From: Aliirhizobium wenxiniae
GTDB taxonomy: Bacteria > Pseudomonadota > Alphaproteobacteria > Rhizobiales > Rhizobiaceae
Direction of reading: 5' to 3'
Assembly: GCF_014201355.1 (NCBI RefSeq)
Contig: NZ_JACHEG010000001.1
Location: forward strand, 682,001-746,000
Length of the DNA stretch: 64,000 nt
Part shown: in pieces, positions 27,978 through 36,881 of the stretch
Numbering within the stretch: position 1 is the stretch's first letter
How the letters are laid out: every line of letters begins with the position of its first letter
The notes under the pieces: generated by a model
The model's input: only the letters and a program-made list of their open reading frames with translations
What the model was told of the DNA's origin: nothing
Databases searched by the model: none
Made by a program: the position numbers and the translations under genes

Positions 27978-29627
27978 TTAGCGCGTCAGGCGCTTGTAGG
28001 CCTGGCTGCCCGGGTTCAGCGCATCCGGACCAAGTCGACGAACCTTGTCCTGTTCGTAGTCTTCGAAGTTACCTTCGAACCACTCGACATGACCGTCACC
28101 TTCGAAGGCGAGGATATGCGTGGCCAGACGGTCGAGGAACATGCGATCGTGGCTGATGATGATGGCGCAGCCGGCAAAGGCTTCAAGCGCGCTTTCAAGA
28201 GCGCCGAGCGTTTCCGTATCGAGGTCGTTGGTCGGTTCGTCGAGCAGGAGAACGTTGCCGCCTGCCTTCAGCATCTTGGCAAGGTGAACGCGGTTACGCT
28301 GACCACCCGAAAGATTGCCGACCTTCTGCTGCTGGTCGCCACCCTTGAAGTTGAAGGCGCCGCAATAAGCGCGGGAGTTCATGTCGAACTTGCCGAGCTT
28401 GATGACTTCCGCACCGCCAGAAATTTCTTCCCAAACGGTCTTGCCGCCATCGAGCGCATCGCGGCTCTGGTCGACATAACCGAGGTGGACGGTTTCACCC
28501 ACACGGATGGATCCCTCGTCCGGGGTTTCCTGGCCGGTGATCATCTTGAACAGCGTCGACTTGCCGGCGCCGTTCGGACCGATAATGCCGACGATACCAC
28601 CCGGCGGCAGCTTCAGGGAAAGGTCGTTGATCAGCGTGCGGCCGTCAAAGCCCTTCTTGATGCCTTCCAGCTCGATGACCACGTTACCGAGGCGCTCGGA
28701 GACCGGAATGATAATCTGCGCATCGCTCGGCCGGATGTTTTCAGCCGCATCGACCAGCTGTTCGTAAGACTTGATACGAGCCTTCGACTTGGCCTGACGA
28801 GCCTTCGGGCTGGATGCGATCCATTCCTGTTCGCGCGACAGCGCCTTCTGGCGACCGGCCTCTTCGCGGGCTTCCTGCTGCATGCGCTTGGCCTTGGCGG
28901 TCAGGTAGGCGGAATAGTTGCCTTCGTACGGGATGCCGCGGCCACGGTCGAGCTCGAGGATCCAGCCGGTGACGTTGTCGAGGAAGTAGCGGTCGTGGGT
29001 AATCATCATCACGGCGCCCGGATAATCGCGCAGATGCTTTTCAAGCCAGGCGATCGTTTCGGCATCGAGATGGTTGGTCGGTTCGTCGAGCAGCAGCAGG
29101 TCCGGCTGCGACAGCAGCAGGCGGCAGAGCGCGATACGGCGACGTTCACCACCCGACAGGTTGTCGACGGCTGCGTCCTTCGGCGGGCAGCGCAGCGCTT
29201 CCATCGCCATCTCGACCTGCTGTTCGAGGTCCCAGAGGTTCTGGCTGTCGATGATGTCCTGAAGCTTTGCGCCTTCTTCCGCCGTCTCGTCGGAATAGTT
29301 CATCATCAGTTCGTTGTAACGGTCGAGCACGGCCTGCTTGTCGGCTACGCCTTCCATCACGTTTTCGAACGCGTTCTTGTTCGGATCGAGCTTCGGCTCC
29401 TGTTCCAGGTAACCGACCGTCGCACCTTCGGCGAGCCAGGCTTCACCGGTATATTCCTTGTCCTGACCGGCGATGATGCGCAGGACGGTCGACTTACCGG
29501 CACCGTTCGGGCCGAGAATACCGATCTTGGCGTCGGGGTAGAACGACAGGTTGACGTTCTCGAGGATCTTCTTGGCGCCATAGGACTTGTTCAGTCCCGA
29601 CATGTGATAGATGAACTGACGTGCCAT
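27978..29627 (-). CDS. ettA: Energy-dependent translational throttle protein EttA (ABC-F)
   Basis: Ribosome-associated ABC-F ATPase that gates entry into elongation according to the ADP/ATP ratio. Two ABC domains in one 549-residue chain without membrane segments: Walker A GPNGAGKST at 39-47, signature LSGGERRRIALCRLL, a charged linker (KAKRMQQEAREEAGRQKALSREQEW is read in parts here), second Walker A GPNGAGKST and second signature LSGGQRNRV. The length and linker match EttA rather than Uup or other ABC-F members. The ATG at 29627 fits MARQFIYHMSGLNKSYG. It ends in a good terminator and appears to be monocistronic. Confidence 0.95.
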   Translation of the reverse strand: MARQFIYHMSGLNKSYGAKKILENVNLSFYPDAKIGILGPNGAGKSTVLRIIAGQDKEYTGEAWLAEGATVGYLEQEPKLDPNKNAFENVMEGVADKQAVLDRYNELMMNYSDETAEEGAKLQDIIDSQNLWDLEQQVEMAMEALRCPPKDAAVDNLSGGERRRIALCRLLLSQPDLLLLDEPTNHLDAETIAWLEKHLRDYPGAVMMITHDRYFLDNVTGWILELDRGRGIPYEGNYSAYLTAKAKRMQQEAREEAGRQKALSREQEWIASSPKARQAKSKARIKSYEQLVDAAENIRPSDAQIIIPVSERLGNVVIELEGIKKGFDGRTLINDLSLKLPPGGIVGIIGPNGAGKSTLFKMITGQETPDEGSIRVGETVHLGYVDQSRDALDGGKTVWEEISGGAEVIKLGKFDMNSRAYCGAFNFKGGDQQQKVGNLSGGQRNRVHLAKMLKAGGNVLLLDEPTNDLDTETLGALESALEAFAGCAIIISHDRMFLDRLATHILAFEGDGHVEWFEGNFEDYEQDKVRRLGPDALNPGSQAYKRLTR

Positions 29628-29717
29628 CGATAATTAAGCTCCGGGGGAAAGAGGTTTTGCCGCTATGTAGGCGAAGACGCGCCTCGGGGCAATGCGAAGA
29701 GCGGGAGAGGTTTTGAA

Positions 29718-30671
29718 ATGAGCTTGGATTTTGGGTGGGAAATGCGGACTTTCCCCAGCCCGACGGGTGCCGCGATCGCCTATCGCCATGCAATGGCTCA
29801 GGGTGAGGTGAAGGGTATCCTGCTGATCTCCCATGGTCTGGCGGAGCATTCGAAGCGCTACCGCACCTTTGCCGAGGCGATGGCACGGAAAGGTTTTCAC
29901 GTCTACGTCTGGGATCATCGCGGTCATGGCGAAACGGTTGCGCCGGGCGCACCGATCGGCCGATTCGCGGTGAAGGGCGGCATGCGGCTCGTCATCGATG
30001 ATGTGATGGCCGTCCACGCCAGAGCCCTCGCCGATCACCCCGGACTGCCGGTCATCCTGTTCGGCCACTCCATGGGCGGCCTGATCGCGCTCAATGCGGC
30101 GGTCGATCATCCCCGGGATTTCGCCGGTGTCGCCGTCTGGAATTCCAATTTCAATCCGGGCCTGGCCGGCCGCGCGGCTCAAGGGCTGCTTCTGGCAGAA
30201 CGCGCGCTGAAAGGGTCCGACACGCCGAGCGGCATGCTGCCGCGCCTCACCTTCGGCGCATGGGGTGACAGCATCCCCGGCCACCGAACGGCCTTCGACT
30301 GGCTGAGCCACGACCCCGCAGAAGTCGATGCCTACATCGCCGATCCCTTGTGCGGTTTCGACGCCAGCGTCTCGCTCTGGCTCGACCTTTTCGAGATGAC
30401 CTTTCGCGCCCCGAAACTCGTCGATCGGCTGCCAAAGGATTTACCCATCCATCTGCTGGGTGGCGGGGAAGATCCGGCCACGGATAAGGCCCGAGCCATC
30501 CTTTGGCTTTCAGGCCATTTGCGCAAACATGGCTTCAACAATGTCATGACGCGCTTCTGGCCCAATGCCCGCCACGAAACTCTCAACGACACGATGCGCA
30601 CTGAAGCCACGGCCGAATTTGCCGAATGGGCTACGCGTATAATCCAGCCAATCAGAACAGCTGCGGAATGA
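29718..30671 (+). CDS. Alpha/beta hydrolase, monoacylglycerol-lipase / lysophospholipase type
   Basis: Serine hydrolase of the Hydrolase_4 group, which includes monoacylglycerol lipases and lysophospholipases (PldB). Oxyanion loop LLISHGLAEHSKRY, nucleophile elbow FGHSMGG, an acidic residue in LLGGGEDPATD and the catalytic His in ARHETLND are all present. No signal peptide, so the enzyme is probably cytoplasmic or membrane-associated. GAGAGG is 7 nt before the ATG. 317 residues. Substrate is inferred only from family. Confidence 0.9.
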   Translation: MSLDFGWEMRTFPSPTGAAIAYRHAMAQGEVKGILLISHGLAEHSKRYRTFAEAMARKGFHVYVWDHRGHGETVAPGAPIGRFAVKGGMRLVIDDVMAVHARALADHPGLPVILFGHSMGGLIALNAAVDHPRDFAGVAVWNSNFNPGLAGRAAQGLLLAERALKGSDTPSGMLPRLTFGAWGDSIPGHRTAFDWLSHDPAEVDAYIADPLCGFDASVSLWLDLFEMTFRAPKLVDRLPKDLPIHLLGGGEDPATDKARAILWLSGHLRKHGFNNVMTRFWPNARHETLNDTMRTEATAEFAEWATRIIQPIRTAAE

Positions 30672-30725
30672 GTTCATGACTTTTCTTCATGTGCGCAGAA
30701 TGTCGCAGTCAAGTATATCGAAATC

Positions 30726-31691
30726 ATGAGTGCATCACCTGCCATGTCACGCCCAATAGCGCACACCGCCAGCGTCACCACCGGCCTTGGCTTGATGATC
30801 TTGGCCATGTTGGTCGCGCCGTTGATCGACGTATTCTCCAAGCTTGCGACGACCAGCGCGTCGCCGACGATGATCACCGCAGCCCGCTTTGTCTTTCAGG
30901 GGCTGTGTATGCTGCCGTTCGTGCTCTGGGCAGGCTCGTGGCGCTCCTTTTCCTGGCGCATGAGCTTCTATCACGCGATCCGGGCCGGCGTGATCACCAT
31001 ATCCATGGTCTGCTTCGTCGCCACCCTGGCAGTCATGCCGGTCGCAGACGCGATCGCGATTTTCTTTGTCGAGCCGATCATTCTCACCATTCTGTCGAGC
31101 ATATTCCTGAAAGAAACCGTGGGCTGGCGCCGTTACACCGCCTGCGCCGTGGGCTTTATCGGTGCAATGATCGTCATTCGCCCGAGCTTTCAGGAGATTG
31201 GTTATGTCGCACTCCTGCCGGTCGTCACAGCCTTCTGCGTCGCCATCTTTGCCATGATGACGCGTGCATTGGCGCATCGGGAGGAGCCCTTTGCGATGCA
31301 GTTCCAGATGGCGCTCTGGGGCATTCCCATCTGCGCGGTGCTGCTTTTCGTCGGAGACGCTGCGGAAGTCGGTTTCCTTGCCCCCTCGCTACCCGACATC
31401 ACCACCTTCATGTGGATGGCTGGCGTTGGCGTTTTCGCCGCTCTTTCAGGTCTGTTGAGTGTTTACGCCTACCGGGCCGCCCCCGCCTCCGTGCTCGCGC
31501 CGATCCAGTATTTCGAGATCGTTTCGGCCACGCTGTTCGGCTGGCTGGTCTTCGGTGATTTTCCGGATCCGATCAAATGGCTCGGCATCTCGATCATCAT
31601 CAGCTCCGGCCTCTACATCATCTGGCGCGAACGCCGCGTCGCCTCGATCAAACCCGTCACCACAAGCGAAACGACATCGGTAGCCCCCTGA
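30726..31691 (+). CDS. DMT-superfamily (EamA) transporter in a CoA-transferase operon
   Basis: Ten predicted membrane segments in two EamA repeats (the first repeat ends at about residue 155, the second repeat contains APIQYFEIVSATLFGWLVFGD). It is 2 nt upstream of the CoA-transferase gene, so it is part of the same transcript and may import or export the acid handled by the next two enzymes. Related to RarD/YdcZ-like carriers only in a general way. 321 residues from the ATG at 30726. Confidence 0.88.
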   Translation: MSASPAMSRPIAHTASVTTGLGLMILAMLVAPLIDVFSKLATTSASPTMITAARFVFQGLCMLPFVLWAGSWRSFSWRMSFYHAIRAGVITISMVCFVATLAVMPVADAIAIFFVEPIILTILSSIFLKETVGWRRYTACAVGFIGAMIVIRPSFQEIGYVALLPVVTAFCVAIFAMMTRALAHREEPFAMQFQMALWGIPICAVLLFVGDAAEVGFLAPSLPDITTFMWMAGVGVFAALSGLLSVYAYRAAPASVLAPIQYFEIVSATLFGWLVFGDFPDPIKWLGISIIISSGLYIIWRERRVASIKPVTTSETTSVAP

Positions 31692-31693
31692 CC

Positions 31694-32935
31694 ATGGACA
31701 TCGCCTCCAAGAAGCCGCCGCTTGCCGGCATTCGCGTCCTTGAACTCGCCCGCGTCCTTGCCGGCCCCTGGGCAGGCCAGATGCTTGCGGATATGGGGGC
31801 AGACGTCATCAAGGTAGAAAACCCGGAAGGGGGCGACGATACCCGCGCCTGGGGGCCTCCCTTCGTCGAAGGCGCCGATGGCGAAAACCTGTCCGCCGCC
31901 TATTACCACTCCACCAATCGCGGCAAGCGCTCGATCGCCGTCGATCTGAAAACGGAGGAAGGACAGGCGATCGTTCGCCGCCTCGCCGCCCAATCCGACG
32001 TCCTGATCGAAAACTTCAAGCTCGGTGGATTGAAGAAATACGGCCTCGATTACGAGAGCCTGAAGAAGGTCAATCCGAAACTGGTCTATTGCTCGATCAC
32101 CGGCTTCGGTCAGGACGGCCCTTATGCCAGCCTCGCCGGCTATGATTACATCGTCCAGGGCATGTCCGGTTTCATGTCGATCACCGGCGAGCCTGAGGGT
32201 CAACCGATGAAGGCGGGCGTCGCGATTGCCGACATTTTCACCGGCATCTACGCGGTCACCGCCATTCAGGGCGCCCTGATCCATGCGATGAGAACCGGCG
32301 AAGGCCAGCAGGTCGATATGGCCCTGCTAGATGTCATGTCCTCGGTTCTCGCCAACCAGAACATGAACTACCTGATTTCCGGCATCTCACCCGTGAAACT
32401 CGGCAACGCTCATCCGAACATATCGCCCTACGAGGTCATCCCCGTCCATGACGGCCACATCATCCTCGCCGTCGGCAATGACGGCCAGTTCCGTCGCTTC
32501 TGCCGCATTCTGGGTATTGAGCACGTGGCCGACGATGAACGCTACGCAACCAACAAGGCGCGCGTTGCCCACCGCATCGAGGTTCGCAGCCTGCTGACCG
32601 CCGAGACGATGAAATGGACCAAGGCCGATCTTCTGGCCGCCTGCGGCGAGAATGCCGTACCGGTCGGCCCGATCAATTCGATCGGAGAAATGTTCGAAGA
32701 CCCGCAGGTCAAGGCACGCGGTCTGCGTATCGATCTTGAAGCGGCCGATGGCACGATCATTCCGGGCGTGAGGAGCCCGATCGTGCTGTCCGAGACACCG
32801 CTCGCCTATCACCGTCCGAGCCCCAAGGTTGGCGAGCATACGGATGAAATTCTGGCAGAACTGAATGCAATCGAGGAGGAAAGCAATCAATGGAAAGAAC
32901 CGGGGAAGCCATCAAAAGGACCGGCGGCCAGCTGA
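31694..32935 (+). CDS. Class III (CaiB/BaiF, formyl-CoA-type) CoA-transferase
   Basis: Moves CoA between carboxylic acids through an aspartyl-CoA anhydride. The N-terminal LAGIRVLELARVLAGPWAGQ is the family hallmark; the nucleophile should be Asp151 in GYDYIVQ, the position equivalent to the GHDINY aspartate of alpha-methylacyl-CoA racemases. The protein has about 413 residues from the ATG at 31694. Its last 46 nt overlap the next gene, a ThDP enzyme. That pairing recalls formyl-CoA transferase plus oxalyl-CoA decarboxylase, but the sequences here are not clear matches to either, so the acid substrate is unknown. Confidence 0.92.
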   Translation: MDIASKKPPLAGIRVLELARVLAGPWAGQMLADMGADVIKVENPEGGDDTRAWGPPFVEGADGENLSAAYYHSTNRGKRSIAVDLKTEEGQAIVRRLAAQSDVLIENFKLGGLKKYGLDYESLKKVNPKLVYCSITGFGQDGPYASLAGYDYIVQGMSGFMSITGEPEGQPMKAGVAIADIFTGIYAVTAIQGALIHAMRTGEGQQVDMALLDVMSSVLANQNMNYLISGISPVKLGNAHPNISPYEVIPVHDGHIILAVGNDGQFRRFCRILGIEHVADDERYATNKARVAHRIEVRSLLTAETMKWTKADLLAACGENAVPVGPINSIGEMFEDPQVKARGLRIDLEAADGTIIPGVRSPIVLSETPLAYHRPSPKVGEHTDEILAELNAIEEESNQWKEPGKPSKGPAAS

Positions 32936-34563
32936 TCGTCGAGGCGCTGAAGGCGAACGGCGTCAAACGGGTTTCCTGTGTGCCAGGCGAAAGTTACCTC
33001 GCTGTGCTCGATGCGCTTTATGAGAGCGGTATAGATGTGCTCGTCTGCCGCCAGGAGGGTGGCGCCGCGATGATGGCCGACAGCTGGGGCAGGCTTTCCG
33101 GCGAACCCGGCATCTGCATGGTGACGAGAGGCCCCGGCGCCACCAACGCATCCGCCGGCCTTCATGTCGCCATGCAGGATTCGATCCCGATGATCCTCTT
33201 CGTCGGCCAGATCGGCCGCGACATGAAGGAGCGCGAGGCCTTCCAGGAAGTCGAATACCGCCGCGCCTTCATCGAATTCGCCAAATGGGTCGGCGAGATC
33301 GACGATGCCCGCCGTATTCCGGAATTCGTCACCCGTGCTTTTTCTGTAGCAACATCCGGTCGGCCCGGGCCGGTCGTCCTGACGCTGCCGGAAGACATGC
33401 TGGTGGAAGAAGTCGAAGCACCCCAGGCTCGCGCCTATACACGCGTCGAAAGTCATCCCGGAAAGCAGCAGATCGCCGAGTTCGAGAAACTGCTGAAATC
33501 ATCCCAGCGCCCGATGGTCATTCTCGGCGGCACCCGCTGGGATGAGCAGGCGGTGGCAGATTTCCAGGAATTCGCCAGCCGCTTCAAACTCCCGGTCGGC
33601 TGCTCCTTCCGCCGCCAGATGCTGTTCGACCACCTTCACCCTTCCTATGCGGGCGATGTCGGCATCGGCATCAACCCGGCCCTGGCAAAGGAGATCAAGG
33701 ACAGCGACCTCATGATCCTGATCGGCAGCCGCATGTCGGAAATGCCCTCATCGAGCTACACGCTGATCGACATCCCCTACCCGAGCCAAAAACTCGTCCA
33801 TGTTTTCCCTGATCCGGAAGAGATCGGCCGCATGTATCGCCCGGACCTTGCCATCTGCGCCGCTCCGGCCGAATTCGTCTCGGCGATAAAAGATCTGGAG
33901 CCGCCGGCCCTGCCGCTTTGGGCCGAGCGCAAGTCGGCGATGCACGACGCCTATCTCAAATGGTCGACGCCGCCCGAAACCGGTCCCGGTGAGGTCCATA
34001 TGGGACCGATCATGTCTTGGATCGAAGAAAACGTGCCTGACGATGCGATCTTCACCAACGGTGCCGGCAATTATGCCACCTGGCTGCACCGCTTCCATCG
34101 CTTCCAGAAATACAACACCCAGTCTGCTCCGACATCCGGCTCCATGGGTTATGGGCTGCCGGCAGCGGTCGCCGCCAAACAGCTGTTTCCCGATCGCGAA
34201 GTCGTCTGCTTTGCCGGCGATGGCTGCTTCATGATGCATGGCCAGGAATTCATCACCGCTGTGCGATATGGGCTGCCGATCATCACCGTGCTGGTCAATA
34301 ACGGCATCTACGGCACGATCCGCATGCATCAGGAACGTGAATATCCGGGCCGCGTCAGCGCCACCGATCTCGTCAATCCGGATTTCGTCGCCTACGCCAA
34401 GGCCTTCGGCGGCCACGGTGAACTGGTGGAAAAGACCGAGGATTTCGGACCGGCCTATCTGCGGGCCCGCGAAAGCGGCAAGCCGGCAATCATCGAGGTC
34501 CGGCTTGATCCGGAAGCAATCACGCCGGCGAAAACACTGACCCAGATCCGCAACAAAGCCTAA
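32890..34563 (+). CDS. Thiamine diphosphate-dependent enzyme (acetolactate synthase / 2-hydroxyacyl-CoA lyase superfamily)
   Basis: Three-domain ThDP enzyme of 557 residues. The activating Glu is Glu56 in CRQEGGAA; the cofactor/Mg motif starts GDGCFMMHGQEF at about 443 and ends VNN near 469; the central domain (about 195-330) is the DHS-like fold. The family includes acetolactate synthase, glyoxylate carboligase, oxalyl-CoA decarboxylase and 2-hydroxyacyl-CoA lyase. Partnering with a CoA-transferase favours an acyl-CoA lyase or decarboxylase, but true anabolic acetolactate synthase needs a small subunit that is not here. The ribosome site GAGGAGG is inside the preceding gene. Confidence 0.9.
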   Translation: MERTGEAIKRTGGQLIVEALKANGVKRVSCVPGESYLAVLDALYESGIDVLVCRQEGGAAMMADSWGRLSGEPGICMVTRGPGATNASAGLHVAMQDSIPMILFVGQIGRDMKEREAFQEVEYRRAFIEFAKWVGEIDDARRIPEFVTRAFSVATSGRPGPVVLTLPEDMLVEEVEAPQARAYTRVESHPGKQQIAEFEKLLKSSQRPMVILGGTRWDEQAVADFQEFASRFKLPVGCSFRRQMLFDHLHPSYAGDVGIGINPALAKEIKDSDLMILIGSRMSEMPSSSYTLIDIPYPSQKLVHVFPDPEEIGRMYRPDLAICAAPAEFVSAIKDLEPPALPLWAERKSAMHDAYLKWSTPPETGPGEVHMGPIMSWIEENVPDDAIFTNGAGNYATWLHRFHRFQKYNTQSAPTSGSMGYGLPAAVAAKQLFPDREVVCFAGDGCFMMHGQEFITAVRYGLPIITVLVNNGIYGTIRMHQEREYPGRVSATDLVNPDFVAYAKAFGGHGELVEKTEDFGPAYLRARESGKPAIIEVRLDPEAITPAKTLTQIRNKA

Positions 34564-34573
34564 GGCCCAGATT

Positions 34574-34587
34574 TGAGCATTTGCTCA
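34574..34587. repeat. Short palindrome after the ThDP-enzyme gene
   Basis: TGAGCA-TT-TGCTCA, 11 nt after the stop. Too short for a terminator and with no T run; could be a weak operator for the small peptide gene that follows. Confidence 0.35.
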
Positions 34588-34628
34588 GAAAATCAGGAAC
34601 CAAAGTCTGTTCATGTCGTTGATGTGGC

Positions 34629-34751
34629 ATGGCAAATGAAACGAAACGAAAAGCACTGGGAGGCATGTCGACCTTTGTGGCCGTCATCTTCCTCATCGCA
34701 ATCGCTCTCGCAGCCTTTTATCTTTTCGGCATGACGCCGGGCGAAGCGTGA
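34629..34751 (+). CDS. 40-residue predicted single-pass membrane peptide
   Basis: The frame reads MANETKRKALGGMSTFVAVI then a continuous hydrophobic stretch to YLFG and a short tail MTPGEA. The charged N-terminus suggests N-in topology. No strong Shine-Dalgarno precedes the ATG at 34629; GGGAGG is one base before an internal ATG at 34665, too close to use. A strong terminator follows at 34764. I do not recognise the family; the membrane helix and terminator support a real gene. Confidence 0.5.
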   Translation: MANETKRKALGGMSTFVAVIFLIAIALAAFYLFGMTPGEA

Positions 34752-34763
34752 TCAGCAGATACA

Positions 34764-34796
34764 CAAAAAGGGGCTGGATTTTCCGGCCCCTTTTTT
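34764..34796. terminator. Rho-independent terminator after small peptide gene
   Basis: AAAAAGGGGC and GCCCCTTTTT around a 12-nt loop, ending in a T run; symmetrical A and T runs let it work for both converging genes. Confidence 0.85.
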
Positions 34797-34843
34797 ACAT
34801 CAACGGCAGCATAGAGAATATGTTCGCCCCTCAGGGTCGGAAA

Positions 34844-35203
34844 TCAAAGCCCGAGTTCGCGCTTGAATACAGCGGACAACCGCGCACAAAATTCGACAGT
34901 GATCTGCTTGTCAGACAATGCATAGGCCCGCGTTGAAGTCCGCTGGGCAGACTTGAAAGCCTTCTCCGTTTCCGCCTGCGGATCGGAGACGGTGCTGCGC
35001 GCATACTTCAGATACAGCAATTTCGAATCCCATACCATTGACGGCCGCTTGTAGCGAATGTCGCAAGCCCGCGCATAGATCATGGCCTGTGCGGCAACGT
35101 CCAGTTCCGAACCCGTGGGTACGGAAGGCAAGGTTTGAGAGTGCGCCACGGATGCCAGCAGGCTACCGGCGAAGCAAATCGTAAGCAGGCGTGCTTTCAG
35201 CAT
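34844..35203 (-). CDS. Small secreted protein of unknown function
   Basis: 119 residues with a clear signal peptide (MLKARLLTICFAGSLLASVAHSQ). The mature part has two cysteines (ARACDIRY and VEFCARL) that could form a disulfide, and is mostly helical in composition. I do not recognise a domain. It lies 15 nt after the RidA gene on the same strand and may be co-transcribed with it. Confidence 0.7.
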   Translation of the reverse strand: MLKARLLTICFAGSLLASVAHSQTLPSVPTGSELDVAAQAMIYARACDIRYKRPSMVWDSKLLYLKYARSTVSDPQAETEKAFKSAQRTSTRAYALSDKQITVEFCARLSAVFKRELGL

Positions 35204-35218
35204 CCGTGGCGCTCTAAA

Positions 35219-35560
35219 TCAGATTGCGGCGGTTACGATGAACTCGACCTTGTACTTCGGAGCAGCCAGAGCAGCTTCGCTCGTGGCGCGGGCCGGCGGG
35301 TTGGCCGGATCGATCCAGGCTTCCCAGACGGCGTTCATTTCACCGAAGGTCGACATGTCGGAGAGATAGATGATCGTCTGCAGTACCTTCGACTTGTCGG
35401 AGCCGGCAGCTGCCAAGAGGCGATCGACTTCAGCGAGAGCGTCCTTGCACTGGTCGGTAACGGTTTCGCCTTCGCCAACCTGGCCGGCGAGATAGACGGT
35501 GTTGCCGTGTACGACCGCGCCGCTCATGCGGGCGCCGGGCTCGATGCGCTTGATGCTCAT
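35219..35560 (-). CDS. RidA/YjgF-family protein
   Basis: RidA proteins hydrolyse reactive enamine/imine intermediates. The product has about 113 residues from the ATG at 35560 (MSIKRIEPGARMSGAVVHGN); AGGAG lies 7 nt upstream, so the longer frame to 35596 is not used. The typical pattern VYLAGQVGE, then DQCKDALAEVDRLLAAAG, is present. The last part reads RATSEAALAAPKYKVEFIVTAAI; Arg before the TS-E group corresponds to the Arg that contacts the substrate carboxylate, with SEAALA in place of the usual VEV-L. It may belong to a Rid subfamily rather than the archetypal RidA. Confidence 0.9.
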   Translation of the reverse strand: MSIKRIEPGARMSGAVVHGNTVYLAGQVGEGETVTDQCKDALAEVDRLLAAAGSDKSKVLQTIIYLSDMSTFGEMNAVWEAWIDPANPPARATSEAALAAPKYKVEFIVTAAI

Positions 35561-35587
35561 GGGAATGCTCCTGAATGCTGAGCTTGG

Positions 35588-35617
35588 AAAAAGCACGGCG
35601 AGAAACTCACGCCGTGC
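35588..35617 (-). terminator. Rho-independent terminator after the DUF442 gene
   Basis: On the minus strand GCACGGCG and CGCCGTGC around a 9-nt loop, followed by TTTTT. It separates the DUF442 gene from the RidA gene. Confidence 0.8.
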
Positions 35618-35629
35618 GCGAAAAACGGG

Positions 35630-35968
35630 CTAGCCCTTGAAACGCTGGGCCTGTTCGTAGATGGCGGTCGAGCGTGCGCCGGACCGGCAGAAGCCGAGCA
35701 TCGGCTTTTGGAAATCTTCCAGCGCATCGGCCATCTCGGTCACGCCCTCCGGCGTCAGGCCCATGCGGCCGACCGGAATGTGACGGATTTCGAGGCCGAG
35801 TTCCTTCGCGCGTGCTTCGATTTCGGCATAGTGCGGCTGACCGGGCTCTTCCTCGTCGGGACGATTGCAGACGATAGACTTGAAGCCGAGCGCCTTGACC
35901 TCGTCCAGTTCCTCAACGGTGATCTGACCGGAAACGGAATACTCGTCATTGATCTGGCGGATATCCAT
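35630..35968 (-). CDS. DUF442 / TIGR01244 phosphatase-like protein
   Basis: About 112 residues with a protein-tyrosine-phosphatase-like loop FCRSGARST near the C-terminus (Cys-x5-Arg), a form found in the DUF442 family. In some bacteria the same domain is fused to the sulfide-oxidation enzyme Blh; here it stands alone. GGAGG is 6 nt before the ATG at 35968, favouring this start over the TTG two codons upstream. Physiological substrate unknown. Confidence 0.85.
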   Translation of the reverse strand: MDIRQINDEYSVSGQITVEELDEVKALGFKSIVCNRPDEEEPGQPHYAEIEARAKELGLEIRHIPVGRMGLTPEGVTEMADALEDFQKPMLGFCRSGARSTAIYEQAQRFKG

Positions 35969-36041
35969 GGGCAACCTCCATTTTTTGTGGCGCCAGCATT
36001 ACGCGGTGGCTTGACGAGCGTCAACGGCAGATGACCGCATC

Positions 36042-36881
36042 TCAGACGAAGGCAAAGCGAAGCGCATAGTCTGCGCTCTCGCCGGGTTGGAGCCATTGCA
36101 ATTCGCCTGTCTTGGCCAATTCCTCACGGCCAGCCAGGCGATGCGATACCGGTTCAATTCCAAGCACATGCGCCGGCGCCTTCTGGTTTCTCCACACCTG
36201 CAGATAAGGCAGGCCATCGGTCTTGAAGCGCACCTTCAATGTCGCCCCCCCGAGCGACGCGATCGGGCCAAGCGCCACTTCCGCCCACTCCTCGCCCTCA
36301 CGGCCTGCCAGCACGCAGAACACACTGCCCGGCTCAGGTCCGAAATCCCAGCGCAGCTGGCCACCATCCAGCATGGCGCCGGTCAGGTGCACGCCATCAT
36401 CGAACAGCCATGCGCCGATATTCATGTGGTACATATGCACCCGCGCCATCGGCCTGGTTCCGGTATTGGTAACCTTGTCCTGCAGGCAGACCTCGCCGGT
36501 TGCGCCATCGATCCTCCAATGACGTTCGAGCAGCGCCTCGCCGCCATCTGCCGTCTGAACCGGCACACGCGCCCGACACTCGGCCTCCTCCCCCTGCATA
36601 TCCCAGAACAGAATCTCGGCCGGGTGGGAAGAATAGGAACCATGCAGCGGATATTTATGGCCATCAGCGGCTCCGGCGATCACTTCCGGATGACGGATAT
36701 GGTCCGGCCCGCATGTGAACAGAAAACCTTCCAGCGAATGGTCGATACGCGAATCACCGTCATCGGGGATCGCGCGGCCGGGAGCGATATCAGTGTCGTG
36801 AACAAAGCACTTTCCGATATCCAGAACGGAGCTCTCATCGAGCTCGAGCTTCGGTCCAAGGGCCGCCGTAAAGATTTTCAT
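36042..36881 (-). CDS. Aldose 1-epimerase-like (DUF4432) protein
   Basis: A galactose-mutarotase-fold protein of about 279 residues. Aromatic-rich strands such as VHMYHMNIGAWLFDDG and the HGSYSSHPAEI segment resemble DUF4432 aldose-epimerase-like proteins, which bind sugars. The ATG at 36881 has AGGAGG 8 nt upstream; the ATG at 36887 lies only 2 nt after it. A sugar-ring isomerising role is likely but the sugar is not known. Confidence 0.8.
   Translation of the reverse strand: MKIFTAALGPKLELDESSVLDIGKCFVHDTDIAPGRAIPDDGDSRIDHSLEGFLFTCGPDHIRHPEVIAGAADGHKYPLHGSYSSHPAEILFWDMQGEEAECRARVPVQTADGGEALLERHWRIDGATGEVCLQDKVTNTGTRPMARVHMYHMNIGAWLFDDGVHLTGAMLDGGQLRWDFGPEPGSVFCVLAGREGEEWAEVALGPIASLGGATLKVRFKTDGLPYLQVWRNQKAPAHVLGIEPVSHRLAGREELAKTGELQWLQPGESADYALRFAFV

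Noticed and set aside
28089..29633. Plus-strand open frame of 514 codons opposite ettA.
   Set aside because: Antisense to a fully conserved ABC-F gene with both Walker motifs; typical GC-skew shadow.
30726..34563. Oxalate degradation operon (frc-oxc).
   Set aside because: CoA-transferase and ThDP enzyme are paired as in frc-oxc, but neither sequence is a clear match to characterised Frc or Oxc; substrate left open.
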